A stretch of 9,895 nt of DNA. It comes from a bacterium. Its GTDB lineage: Bacteria; Patescibacteriota; Microgenomatia; UBA8517. Position numbers and translations under genes: made by a program. Positions 1 to 6,335 of the stretch are shown piece after piece (positions within the stretch are counted from its first letter, which is position 1; each line of letters opens with the position of its first letter). The DNA lies in assembly GCA_021824385.1 (NCBI GenBank), contig JAKAKU010000099.1, positions 1 through 9,895 of the forward strand, in the 5' to 3' direction. The notes below the pieces were generated by a model, which was not told the DNA's origin, did not search any database, and was given only the letters and a program-made list of their open reading frames with translations.

Positions 1-555
1 GTTATCAGGCATGGTATAAAAAGTTACTCCGCGTCTTCCTATTGCATACACGATGGGGAATTCAAGCTGGGCTTCATTTGCCGCAAGCTCCAAAAACAGT
101 GTTTCTATTTTGTCTTTTACTTCAGACACCCGCGCGTATGGCTTATCGATTTTGTTGATAACAACAATAACTTTCAAGCCCAAAGCGAGAGCTTTTTTTA
201 GTACGAAGCGAGTTTGAGGCATCGGGCCTTCTTGAGCGTCAACAATAAGGAGCACCCCATCGGCCATTCCCAAGGTACGCTCAACTTCTCCTGAAAAATC
301 AGCATGTCCTGGGGTATCAATGACGTTAATTTTTGTGCCGTTGTAGCTGATTGCACAATTTTTAGCGAGAATAGTAATTCCGCGCTCTCGCTCTAAATCA
401 TTGCTGTCCAAAATGGTTGTTTGCTGCATTTCGGCCTGGTTATCACGGAACGTGTGCGTTTGTTTTAAAAGCGCATCAACAAGCGTGGTCTTTCCATGAT
501 CAACGTGAGCAATAACGGCAATATTTCTAATGTTTTTTACGTGATTATTTTCCAT
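1..555 (-). CDS. typA: Translational GTPase TypA/BipA, N-terminal 185 residues (gene runs off the left edge)
   Basis: The visible protein is the G domain of a ribosome-associated translation-factor GTPase of the TypA/BipA family, which acts in ribosome assembly and stress adaptation. It begins at an ATG (553-555). G1 is AHVDHGKT (residues 16-23), switch I contains RERGITI (56-62), G3 is DTPGH (80-84) and G4 is NKID (134-137). The stretch around residues 165-171 (EFPIVYA) aligns with the family just before G5. The Asp-rich segment [14 protein letters not shown] separates it from EF-G and LepA. In the G5 position, where the family normally has Ser-Ala, I see Ala-Ile-Gly (171-173). There is no Shine-Dalgarno upstream of the ATG. 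The C-terminal domains lie outside the window. The family call is firm. Confidence 0.95.
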   Translation of the reverse strand, partial: MENNHVKNIRNIAVIAHVDHGKTTLVDALLKQTHTFRDNQAEMQQTTILDSNDLERERGITILAKNCAISYNGTKINVIDTPGHADFSGEVERTLGMADGVLLIVDAQEGPMPQTRFVLKKALALGLKVIVVINKIDKPYARVSEVKDKIETLFLELAANEAQLEFPIVYAIGRRGVTFYTMPDN

Positions 556-642
556 ATCTATTTTTAAACTAAAACTTACAAAGCAAGTACTTCACAGTGC
601 GTATGAGCGAACAAGAAGTAGGACCTGGGTCAGGTGAAACGT

Positions 643-651
643 AGTATATCA
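643..651 (-). promoter_or_regulatory. Extended -10 promoter for typA, with a short hairpin at the mRNA 5' end
   Basis: Read on the minus strand, this is TGATATACT: a TGn extension followed by TATACT. No good -35 is seen; that position falls in the terminator of the neighbouring operon. The predicted start is near 636, giving a leader of about 80 nt. The first bases of that leader form a 5-bp hairpin, ACCTG-ACC-CAGGT (623-635), which could protect the 5' end. The remaining leader (556-622) is AT-rich, with no Shine-Dalgarno or other structure I can identify. Confidence 0.5.
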
Positions 652-661
652 CAAATGAGTC

Positions 662-689
662 ACCAAAAGCCCGCCCGAAGGCGAGCCCT
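662..689 (-). terminator. Rho-independent terminator of the 713-1512 operon
   Basis: On the minus strand, GCTCGCC-TTCG-GGCGGGC forms a 7-bp stem (one G-U pair) closed by a C(UUCG)G tetraloop, with stem arms at 669-675 and 680-686, followed by TTTT. It lies about 25 bp past the stop codon of the Pro-rich gene. It also insulates typA, whose promoter follows immediately. Confidence 0.85.
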
Positions 690-712
690 GGCTATTTAAT
701 CTCAAGTTCTCA

Positions 713-1027
713 TTACGAAGCAGTAGTTGTTGTACTATCTGCAGGAACTGTAGCTGTTGTTGCAGGCTCAGCTGTAGGCATCGTTGGAACTGCTGGTGTC
801 TCCATGACCGGAGCGGATGGCTCTGTCATTGCAGGTACCATCGGTTCTGTAGCGGGCATAGCTGGTTCTGCCATAAGCGGAGCTGTTGGCTCTGTAGCCA
901 TAGGGGCTGGTGCTGTAGGCATCGTTGGAACAGCTGGTGTTTCCATGACTGGTGCTACCGGTGCTGTTGCATCTGCAACAGGAGCAGAAGCCATAGGTTG
1001 TGTCATTGTTGGATCTGTAGGGTTCAT
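713..1027 (-). CDS. Pro/Ala/Thr/Met-rich low-complexity protein, 104 residues, unknown function
   Basis: I do not recognise a family. The protein uses very few amino acids: mostly Ala, Pro, Thr, Met, Val and Glu. It has no Lys, Arg, His, Gly, Ile, Cys or aromatic residue. It has about 12 Met and ten acidic residues against no basic ones, so it should be acidic, disordered and invisible to trypsin. A segment APVMETPAVPTMPTA occurs twice (residues 25-39 and 72-86) with degenerate copies between, and the tail is Thr-rich. There is no signal peptide or membrane segment. Translation is supported by a perfect Shine-Dalgarno 7 nt before the ATG, by its place 20 nt after the coiled-coil gene in the same operon, and by a strong terminator just past the stop. 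The opposite strand is also open over much of this stretch, but it has no ribosome site and faces the terminator. Confidence 0.75.
   Translation of the reverse strand: MNPTDPTMTQPMASAPVADATAPVAPVMETPAVPTMPTAPAPMATEPTAPLMAEPAMPATEPMVPAMTEPSAPVMETPAVPTMPTAEPATTATVPADSTTTTAS
771..814. repeat. Direct repeat copy 1, internal to the Pro-rich gene
   Basis: This 44-bp block matches 912-955 at 40 of 44 positions. It encodes the second copy of the APVMETPAVPTMPTA peptide segment. The mismatches are scattered, which fits an older internal duplication under protein-level constraint. Confidence 0.85.
912..955. repeat. Direct repeat copy 2, internal to the Pro-rich gene
   Basis: Partner of the block at 771-814, with 40 of 44 bases identical. 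It encodes the first copy of the APVMETPAVPTMPTA segment in the minus-strand gene. Confidence 0.85.
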
Positions 1028-1034
1028 ATTTTGC

Positions 1035-1044
1035 TCACCTCCTT
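1035..1044 (-). promoter_or_regulatory. Perfect Shine-Dalgarno for the Pro-rich gene
   Basis: On the minus strand this reads AAGGAGGTGA, complementary over ten bases to the usual 16S 3' end, and it sits 7 nt before the ATG at 1025-1027. Most other genes in the window lack such a site, so this gene is probably translated strongly. It fixes the start and supports the minus-strand reading frame. Confidence 0.85.
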
Positions 1045-1047
1045 AGA

Positions 1048-1512
1048 TTATTTGTTCAATTGAGTTTTTCGAACCAATTTGGCCATATATACAATCTGGC
1101 GAAGTTCGCCATCAAGGCCTTCAATTTCATTTGCGCCAGTTGCTGCTTGAAATTCTCGTAAGTAATACGAGAGTCCCTCCTCAAGTTCAGACAGATCAGA
1201 TTTTAATTCCGTAATTTTTTCAACTATTGCCCTCCCTGCTGGAACGGAGAGTAACTGTTTTTTGGTAGCAGACTTTTGTTTGGTAGCTTTCTTGGCAGCT
1301 TCATTATGTTCTCGATAAACGGGGTCATTCTCTAAATAACTCGCAAGCATTTCTTTATGAGGCTCCATTTCTTTTTTAAGATTTTCAATTTTAGAAATTC
1401 TGTCTTTAATTGCCTCTTCAATCAATAAAAGTGATTCAAGTCGTGGTTGCACGACACCGGTTACCTGTGCATCTTCATCAATTTTTTGTGGTTCCACTGA
1501 AAGGTCATTCAT
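1048..1512 (-). CDS. Coiled-coil protein of unknown function, about 154 residues
   Basis: I do not recognise a family. From the ATG at 1510-1512 the protein is soluble and highly charged, with no signal peptide. Residues about 24-62 are heptad-like (RLESLLLIEEAIKDRISKIE and following) and 96-120 form a second predicted helix. Between them is a basic Lys-rich stretch (73-86) ending in LLSVPAGRAI. This helix-linker-helix pattern suggests a helical hairpin or dimeric coiled coil. A TTG in the same frame (1522-1524) is an alternative start; it sits just after the predicted transcription start, but I prefer the ATG. The gene is first in an operon with the Pro-rich gene and is transcribed away from mutS through a shared divergent region. 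Its link to mismatch repair, if any, is unknown. Confidence 0.75.
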   Translation of the reverse strand: MNDLSVEPQKIDEDAQVTGVVQPRLESLLLIEEAIKDRISKIENLKKEMEPHKEMLASYLENDPVYREHNEAAKKATKQKSATKKQLLSVPAGRAIVEKITELKSDLSELEEGLSYYLREFQAATGANEIEGLDGELRQIVYMAKLVRKTQLNK

Positions 1513-1531
1513 AAACAAAATCAATGTACCT

Positions 1532-1540
1532 GTTATAGCA
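1532..1540 (-). promoter_or_regulatory. Extended -10 promoter for the coiled-coil/Pro-rich operon
   Basis: The minus strand reads TGCTATAAC: a TGn extension followed by TATAAC. It is preceded by a T7 run (1540-1546) in the spacer and a weak TTTGCC as a possible -35. The predicted start is near 1525, only about 13 nt from the ATG. It is divergent from the mutS promoter about 35 bp away. Confidence 0.55.
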
Positions 1541-1569
1541 AAAAAATTAAAGGGGCAAAGCGCTAATCG

Positions 1570-1578
1570 TGCTATATT
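1570..1578 (+). promoter_or_regulatory. Extended -10 promoter for mutS, near-leaderless
   Basis: TGCTATATT gives a TGn extension and a TATATT -10. No convincing -35 is visible. The usual spacing places the start near A1585, three bases before the ATG at 1588. There is no room for a Shine-Dalgarno, so a leaderless or near-leaderless mRNA is inferred. Confidence 0.5.
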
Positions 1579-1587
1579 GTTTTCACC

Positions 1588-3810
1588 ATGCAGAACTTCT
1601 CAACTCCCATGATGAAGCAGTATGAAGAGATAAAAAAAAGGTATCCCGATTGTTTGCTTTTTTTTCGTCTCGGAGACTTTTATGAACTCTTCCTCGATGA
1701 TGCAAAAATCGGTTCGGAAATATTGGGAATTACTCTCACAGGACGACCGAAAGGCAAAGACGGCAGAATTCCCATGGCGGGGGTGCCTTACCACGCCGTC
1801 GACGGGTACCTTCATAAACTCGTAAAAGCCGGATACAAAGTGGCCATTTGCGAGCAGCTGTCTGAGCCCGATAAAAAAGGCATTGTTGAGAGAGACGTAA
1901 TTCGAGTAGTAACTCCAGGGACAATTCTTGACGAGCGCGCACTCGAAAAAAAAACACACAATTATATTCTTTCCCTTTTGGTCGAAAAAAATAGTATTGC
2001 ACTTTCATTGGCCGACTTTTCAACAGGGCAACTTCAAACTGAGGAATACTTTACAGAAAATTGGCAGGAGCTCTTGAGAGACGAGCTTATCAAAACAAAT
2101 CCAACTGAATGTATCTTGCCAGATTCTCTGTATAACGATCCAGAGGTATTGAAAATATTAAAAACAGTTCCTAATATCACCATATTTCTCTTTCCCGAGT
2201 GGCAGTCTTCTACAACCTACGCCAAAAAGGAGCTTATGGCACACTTTGGAGTAAAAACACTCGAAGCATTTCAAATTGAGAACAAGCCTCTTGCACAAAA
2301 GACCTGCAATGCACTGCTTTCGTATCTGAAGTTAACGCAAAAAAACAACCTTCCTCACATAAATAGTATTGTCCTTTTGCCTTCAAACGAGTTTGTTCTC
2401 CTCGACCGGGCAACAATCATTAACTTGGAGTTGTTTTCTACAATTCGTGAACAAAATACCAAGGGAAGTCTCCTCGCTGCCATCGATTACACACACACCG
2501 CCATGGGTGGACGACTTCTCAAAGACTGGCTGGTGCACCCCTTAAAATCGAAAAAGAATATTGAAAGCAGACTCAATGCAGCTGACGAACTTATTGAAAA
2601 CAAGGCACTTGCCGTGTCTCTCCAAAAATTGCTCACTGAAATTACCGATATCGAACGAACATTCTCTCGAGTAAGTGTGGGAATTGGAAACGCGAGAGAT
2701 CTAAAAGCACTCTCACATGCCCTGGAGTTGGTTATTTCATTAAAACACAACCTCGTTTCTGCAAATTCGTCTTTTTTGACTAAAGCACAAAAAGAAATTT
2801 CCCCAAAAATTACCACACTGGCAAAAAACATCGAAGAGACTCTTACCGAGGATCCCCCCATTCAACTAAAAGAAGGAGGACTTATTCGTGACGGAGTTGA
2901 TAAAACGGTCGACGAACTTCGTCAGGTAGTTATGAGTGGAAGAAGTTGGGTTGCCAAACTTGAAGCAAAGGAACGCGCACAAACCGGTATTGGTTCACTC
3001 AAAATTCGCTACAACCAAGTGTTTGGCTATTTTATTGAAGTGAGTAAATCAAATTTATCAGCAGTTCCTTCCCATTATTTTCGCAAACAAACACTGGTAA
3101 ACGGCGAGCGCTTTATTACAGAAGAACTCAAAGAGAGAGAAGAGACAATACTTAAAGCAGAAGAGCTTCTTAAATCTCGAGAATATGAGCTCTATAAAAT
3201 ACTCCTTTCTGAAGTGGTGAGTTACGCCCCGCTCATTCAAAAAGCGGCCGAGTCCGTTGCCAAAATTGACTGTATTGCTTCAATTGCCATATGTGCGAAA
3301 ACACATCGATATTCACGACCCAAAATTGTATATTCTCACGAACTCGTTATAAAAGACGGCAGACACCCCGTCGTTGAACAAGTTATTTCTCAAACTCACT
3401 TTGTTCCCAATAGCACTCATATTGGAAGCCCCAAACAGTCAATTATGCTGCTCACGGGCCCGAATATGGCGGGTAAATCGGTCTACTTGCGACAAGTCGC
3501 AGTGATCACATTACTTGCTCATATTGGTTCGTTTGTTCCAGCCAAAAGTGCATACATACCAATAGTGGATAGTATTTTTGTTCGAAGTGGTGCGAGTGAC
3601 ATGATTTCATCAGGCTTATCGACGTTCATGGTGGAGATGGTTGAGACTGCTTTTATATTAAACCATGCGACAAGCAAAAGCCTTATTATTATGGATGAAA
3701 TTGGACGTGGAACGAGCACCTACGACGGTGTCAGCATTGCCTGGGCTGTCGCAGAGTACCTTATGGAACACGTAAATCCCTCACCCAAAACGCTTTTTGC
3801 AACCCACTAG
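1588..3810 (+). CDS. mutS: DNA mismatch-repair ATPase MutS, ended early by an in-frame TAG at codon 741
   Basis: MutS recognises mismatches and small loops, then recruits MutL using ATP. The N-terminal mismatch-binding domain carries the Phe-x-Glu wedge as GDFYELF (F31, E33). The connector and lever/clamp domains follow. The ATPase has Walker A GPNMAGKS (624-631), the STFMVEM segment, and Walker B LIIMDE (699-704) followed by IGRGTSTYDG. The reading frame then reaches FATH (737-740) and stops at TAG, where the family has Tyr in FATHYHEL. The frame continues without a gap for 114 more codons to 4155. The 740-residue product would lack the end of the ATPase domain and the helical dimerisation region; the intact length would be about 855, as expected. 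The 5' part contains A8, T8 and A9 runs. There is no Shine-Dalgarno, and the promoter lies just upstream. Either the gene is a recent nonsense mutant, or the stop is read through or is a sequence error. Confidence 0.95.
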   Translation: MQNFSTPMMKQYEEIKKRYPDCLLFFRLGDFYELFLDDAKIGSEILGITLTGRPKGKDGRIPMAGVPYHAVDGYLHKLVKAGYKVAICEQLSEPDKKGIVERDVIRVVTPGTILDERALEKKTHNYILSLLVEKNSIALSLADFSTGQLQTEEYFTENWQELLRDELIKTNPTECILPDSLYNDPEVLKILKTVPNITIFLFPEWQSSTTYAKKELMAHFGVKTLEAFQIENKPLAQKTCNALLSYLKLTQKNNLPHINSIVLLPSNEFVLLDRATIINLELFSTIREQNTKGSLLAAIDYTHTAMGGRLLKDWLVHPLKSKKNIESRLNAADELIENKALAVSLQKLLTEITDIERTFSRVSVGIGNARDLKALSHALELVISLKHNLVSANSSFLTKAQKEISPKITTLAKNIEETLTEDPPIQLKEGGLIRDGVDKTVDELRQVVMSGRSWVAKLEAKERAQTGIGSLKIRYNQVFGYFIEVSKSNLSAVPSHYFRKQTLVNGERFITEELKEREETILKAEELLKSREYELYKILLSEVVSYAPLIQKAAESVAKIDCIASIAICAKTHRYSRPKIVYSHELVIKDGRHPVVEQVISQTHFVPNSTHIGSPKQSIMLLTGPNMAGKSVYLRQVAVITLLAHIGSFVPAKSAYIPIVDSIFVRSGASDMISSGLSTFMVEMVETAFILNHATSKSLIIMDEIGRGTSTYDGVSIAWAVAEYLMEHVNPSPKTLFATH
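3808..3810 (+). other. mutS: In-frame amber codon interrupting mutS
   Basis: Codons around this point read Ala-Thr-His-TAG-His-Glu-Leu. In MutS proteins the position is a conserved aromatic, usually Tyr (TAC or TAT), which is one base from TAG. The frame, composition and conservation are uninterrupted on both sides, so a single substitution explains it and no frameshift is needed. Confidence 0.9.
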
Positions 3811-4155
3811 CATGAGCTTATCTACTTAGAAAAAAAGTACCCAAATAAACTTAAAAATGCTCACATGAATGTTTCACACCAAGGAAGTGAACCCGTTTTC
3901 ACGCATTCTTTGGTTCACGGACCAGCCTATGAAAGCTACGGGGTCGACGTTGCAAAATTGGCGGGAGTACCTACTTCTGTAGTTGCACGAGCCAACGTCC
4001 TCTTAAAAGAACTCCACAAAACTCAGTCTGCTGTAGTTATTCCCGACAAACAAAACAATAGCCTTTTAACAGAGATTACCAATATTGATATAAACAACAC
4101 AACGCCAGTTGAGGCTTTTCAAATTCTTTCAAAGTTAAAACAAAAATATGAATAA
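3811..4155 (+). pseudogene. mutS: C-terminal remainder of mutS downstream of the amber codon
   Basis: These 114 codons are in the same frame as the upstream MutS and finish the protein. They begin HELIYLEKKYPN, then KNAHMNV, then the highly conserved ESYGVDVAKLAGVP segment and the helical tail VVARANVLLKEL that belongs to the MutS C-terminal dimer contact. The only later ATG is at 3865, within KNAHMNV, with no Shine-Dalgarno, so independent translation is unlikely to give a working protein. No further lesions are visible, which fits a very recent disruption or a readthrough product. The stop TAA overlaps the start of mutL by 8 bp. Confidence 0.85.
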
Positions 4156-5806
4156 AATTGTTCAACTATCAGAAGAAACAATTGCAAAAATTGCCGCCGG
4201 AGAAGTAATTGAGCGGCCATCATACGCGGTTAAAGAACTCGTTGAAAACGCGATAGACGCAAAACCCACCCATATCGATGTCATAATTGTGGACAGTGGC
4301 CTAACAGAAATTACCGTTGTAGACGATGGCGTTGGCATGTCGAAAGAAGATCTGCAAATGGCACTGCTTCCCCATACAACCAGTAAGATCAGAGATTCAA
4401 GCGAATTGACAACGGTTTCAACCCTCGGTTTCAGAGGTGAAGGGCTATCGAGCTTGGTTGCAATTTCAGATATCTCACTGTCTTCACGGCCCAAAAACTC
4501 GGCTGTTGGACACAGTATCGAATCAGTAAATGCATCTATTCAATCAATTAAACAAATCGGGATGGCGACAGGAACCAGAATAAGTGCATACAAACTAATG
4601 AACAACTTGCCAGCACGGAAGAAATTCTTGAAAAGCGAACGAACAGAATTCCGGCACATTGTTGAATACATTTTAGAGGTTTCTTTAAGCTTCCCCTCCA
4701 TTTATTTCACTCTTACTCACAACAACAAAAAAATAGTAGATATTGGTGGAAATACAACATCTCGAATTTCAGAAATTTTTGGGGAGAGTGTCGCAGCACG
4801 CATTATGTCTCGATCTTTTAAAAACAGCATTACTTCTGTAGATCTCAATATTGGTCATCCAGAAAACGCGCTTCCGTCCAAAAACAAACTTTATATTTAT
4901 ATAAACAATCGCCCGGTTTCTGATCCAGTTGTTGCCGCTGCTATAAAAGAGGCATACGGAAAACTTTTAGATCCTTATTCATATCCCGTCGGTGCTGTTT
5001 TTGTTTCAATTCCATCACAATTTGTAGACGTAAACGTACACCCCACCAAACGCGAGGTCAGATTTGAAAGTGCAGAGTATATTTTCCAAGAAATTCTTGA
5101 GAATACTCGAGAACTCCTCGGGAGTTACAACCTTACCTTTGGATCACAAAACGTGCATGCAACAAACCGTGAAATAGCTTCCGACTTACGAGCTGACGTT
5201 TCAAAATTGCCCATTTCACATATTCTTGATGATACGCTCTCAGATGAGCTCATTATTATAGACAACACATACATTATTACCCCCCACAAAGATGGCCTCA
5301 TATTGTTTGACCAGCATGCTGCACACGAGGCGCTGTTGTACGAAGCTTTCAGTAAGTCATTTCTCAAACACAAAACCGAAAGCATTGAGCTTGCAGCCCC
5401 TATTCTGATACCTCTCACCAAGACTCAAATGCTTGAGTTTGAAGAGCATGGTGAAGTTTTTCATAAAATGGGCTTCAAAATAGACATCTTTGGAGGAAAT
5501 ACCGTCAAAGTTTCGGCTATTCCAAAACTTGCTAACGAGCATGATATTGCTGGGCATATTGCCGAAATTTTGGAATATGTGAGCTCATCCCACTACCCTG
5601 ATATCGACCACATAAATAACAAAATGATTGCATTTTTGTCATGTAAGTCGGCTATTAAAGCGGGCGACAAACTTTCAAAAACTGAAGCCTTCAAAATTAT
5701 TCACGCCTTAAACGAAAGCAATTCAGTTTATACCTGTCCACACGGAAGGCCTGTTAAGCGTATTGTGAGTGTCCGTGATCTACAGAAAATGTTCAAACGA
5801 GTGTAA
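4148..5806 (+). CDS. mutL: DNA mismatch-repair protein MutL with endonuclease motif
   Basis: MutL links mismatch recognition by MutS to strand incision. The N-terminal GHKL ATPase shows E29/N34 in KELVENAIDA, DDGVGM (59-64), TSKI (78-81) and GFRGEGLSS (94-102). Transducer-domain motifs are NNRPV (253-257) and DVNVHPTKREVRF (294-306). The C-terminal domain carries the metal-binding endonuclease motif DQHAxxExxxxE (388-399), SCKSAIKAG (498-506) and CPHGRP (530-535), as in bacteria without MutH. At 552 residues it is shorter than Bacillus and E. coli MutL, mainly through a short linker (about 325-355). The beta-clamp-binding motif near PILIP (418-422) lacks its usual Gln. The ATG overlaps the mutS stop (ATGAATAA), and there is no Shine-Dalgarno, so translational coupling to mutS is inferred. 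All catalytic motifs are intact. Confidence 0.97.
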   Translation: MNKIVQLSEETIAKIAAGEVIERPSYAVKELVENAIDAKPTHIDVIIVDSGLTEITVVDDGVGMSKEDLQMALLPHTTSKIRDSSELTTVSTLGFRGEGLSSLVAISDISLSSRPKNSAVGHSIESVNASIQSIKQIGMATGTRISAYKLMNNLPARKKFLKSERTEFRHIVEYILEVSLSFPSIYFTLTHNNKKIVDIGGNTTSRISEIFGESVAARIMSRSFKNSITSVDLNIGHPENALPSKNKLYIYINNRPVSDPVVAAAIKEAYGKLLDPYSYPVGAVFVSIPSQFVDVNVHPTKREVRFESAEYIFQEILENTRELLGSYNLTFGSQNVHATNREIASDLRADVSKLPISHILDDTLSDELIIIDNTYIITPHKDGLILFDQHAAHEALLYEAFSKSFLKHKTESIELAAPILIPLTKTQMLEFEEHGEVFHKMGFKIDIFGGNTVKVSAIPKLANEHDIAGHIAEILEYVSSSHYPDIDHINNKMIAFLSCKSAIKAGDKLSKTEAFKIIHALNESNSVYTCPHGRPVKRIVSVRDLQKMFKRV

Positions 5807-5819
5807 AGTGTGCTATACT
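5792..5819 (+). promoter_or_regulatory. Promoter of the RRM protein gene, inside the end of mutL
   Basis: TATACT at 5814-5819 is preceded by TG at 5811-5812 (extended -10). A weak -35, TTCAAA (5792-5797), lies 16 bp upstream. The -35 overlaps the last mutL codons. The predicted start is near 5826, giving a leader of about 89 nt with the direct repeat TAGTAAT at 5834-5840 and 5847-5853. Confidence 0.6.
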
Positions 5820-5899
5820 ACACCCGGCTTGAATAGTAATTCGTTTTAGTAATCTTTTTTGTGTTCGCTTCTAAAACAGTTCCTCGTACAAGCGTTACT

Positions 5900-5907
5900 G
5901 GAGGTGA
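5900..5907 (+). promoter_or_regulatory. Strong Shine-Dalgarno deciding the RRM protein start
   Basis: GGAGGTGA lies 7 nt before the ATG at 5915. It favours that ATG over a GTG upstream at 5861 in the same frame, whose added 18 residues are not part of the RRM fold. Confidence 0.9.
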
Positions 5908-5914
5908 ATACAAG

Positions 5915-6271
5915 ATGGCAAAACGTTTATTCGTAGGAAACTTACCTTATTCTGTAGATGACAACCAACTCGCAACTCTTTTTGGAGAAGTGGGAACCGT
6001 GTCTTCAGCAACTGTTATTATCGACAGAATGAGTGGACGTGCAAAAGGATTTGGATTCGTAGAAATGTCTACAGATGAAGAATCTGATAAAGCAGTCGCA
6101 GAACTTAACGGTCGTGAAATGGATGGAAGAAAGATCATCGTCAATGAAGCTCGCCCAATGGAGGAAAGAGCACCAAGAGATGGTGGTAGTTTTTCAAGAG
6201 GTCCACGTCGTGACTTTGGAAATGGAGGCAGTCGAGGTGGCTCGAACTCTGGATCAGGAAGAAGATATTAA
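5915..6271 (+). CDS. Single-RRM RNA-binding protein with glycine/arginine-rich tail
   Basis: This is a small cytoplasmic RNA-binding protein of 118 residues. One RNA recognition motif fills residues 4-80. RNP2 is LFVGNL (5-10), and RNP1 is KGFGFVEM (44-51), with the aromatic residues that stack on RNA bases. The tail from about 85 is rich in Gly, Arg and Ser (SRGPRRDFGNGGSRGGSN) and ends RRY. The layout matches the bacterial glycine-rich RNA-binding proteins best known from cyanobacteria (Rbp), where several are cold-induced. Its role here is not known; RNA chaperone or mRNA stability factor is the likely guess. It is a single-gene unit with its own promoter, a long leader, a strong Shine-Dalgarno and a terminator, so high expression and possible leader-based control are inferred. 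Confidence 0.95.
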   Translation: MAKRLFVGNLPYSVDDNQLATLFGEVGTVSSATVIIDRMSGRAKGFGFVEMSTDEESDKAVAELNGREMDGRKIIVNEARPMEERAPRDGGSFSRGPRRDFGNGGSRGGSNSGSGRRY

Positions 6272-6296
6272 AAACGGATTAGTGTAAAAAGACAGG

Positions 6297-6319
6297 AAGC
6301 CCCACGCAAGTGGGGTTTT
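6297..6319 (+). terminator. Rho-independent terminator of the RRM gene
   Basis: CCCCAC-GCAA-GTGGGG (6300-6315) forms a 6-bp GC-rich stem with a GNRA tetraloop, extendable by A-U/G-U pairs at its base, followed by TTTT. It sits about 25 bp after the stop. On the minus strand the same hairpin lies just past the 6336-7310 gene, though the T run there is interrupted, so two-way use is possible but weaker. Confidence 0.9.
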
Positions 6320-6335
6320 CTGGTGGGCAAAAAAC

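Noticed and set aside
713..1027. Collagen-like, antifreeze or CRISPR-type repeat array
   Set aside because: There are no Gly-x-x triplets and no spacers of constant size between repeats; the similarity is an internal coding duplication.
804..1046. Plus-strand open frame rich in Gly/Ala/Val opposite the Pro-rich gene
   Set aside because: It is the complement of a repetitive coding region, has no ribosome site, and the Shine-Dalgarno, operon order and terminator all support the minus strand.
3808..3810. Reassignment of TAG to a sense codon in this genome
   Set aside because: The RibD-C-like gene ends in TAG (8155-8157) at the normal length of its family, and no other conserved gene in the window has an internal TAG. 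A single case favours mutation, suppression or sequence error.
5861..5914. N-terminal extension of the RRM protein from an upstream GTG
   Set aside because: The strong Shine-Dalgarno at 5900-5907 is placed for the ATG at 5915, and RRM proteins of this class start with MAKRLFVGNL-like sequence.
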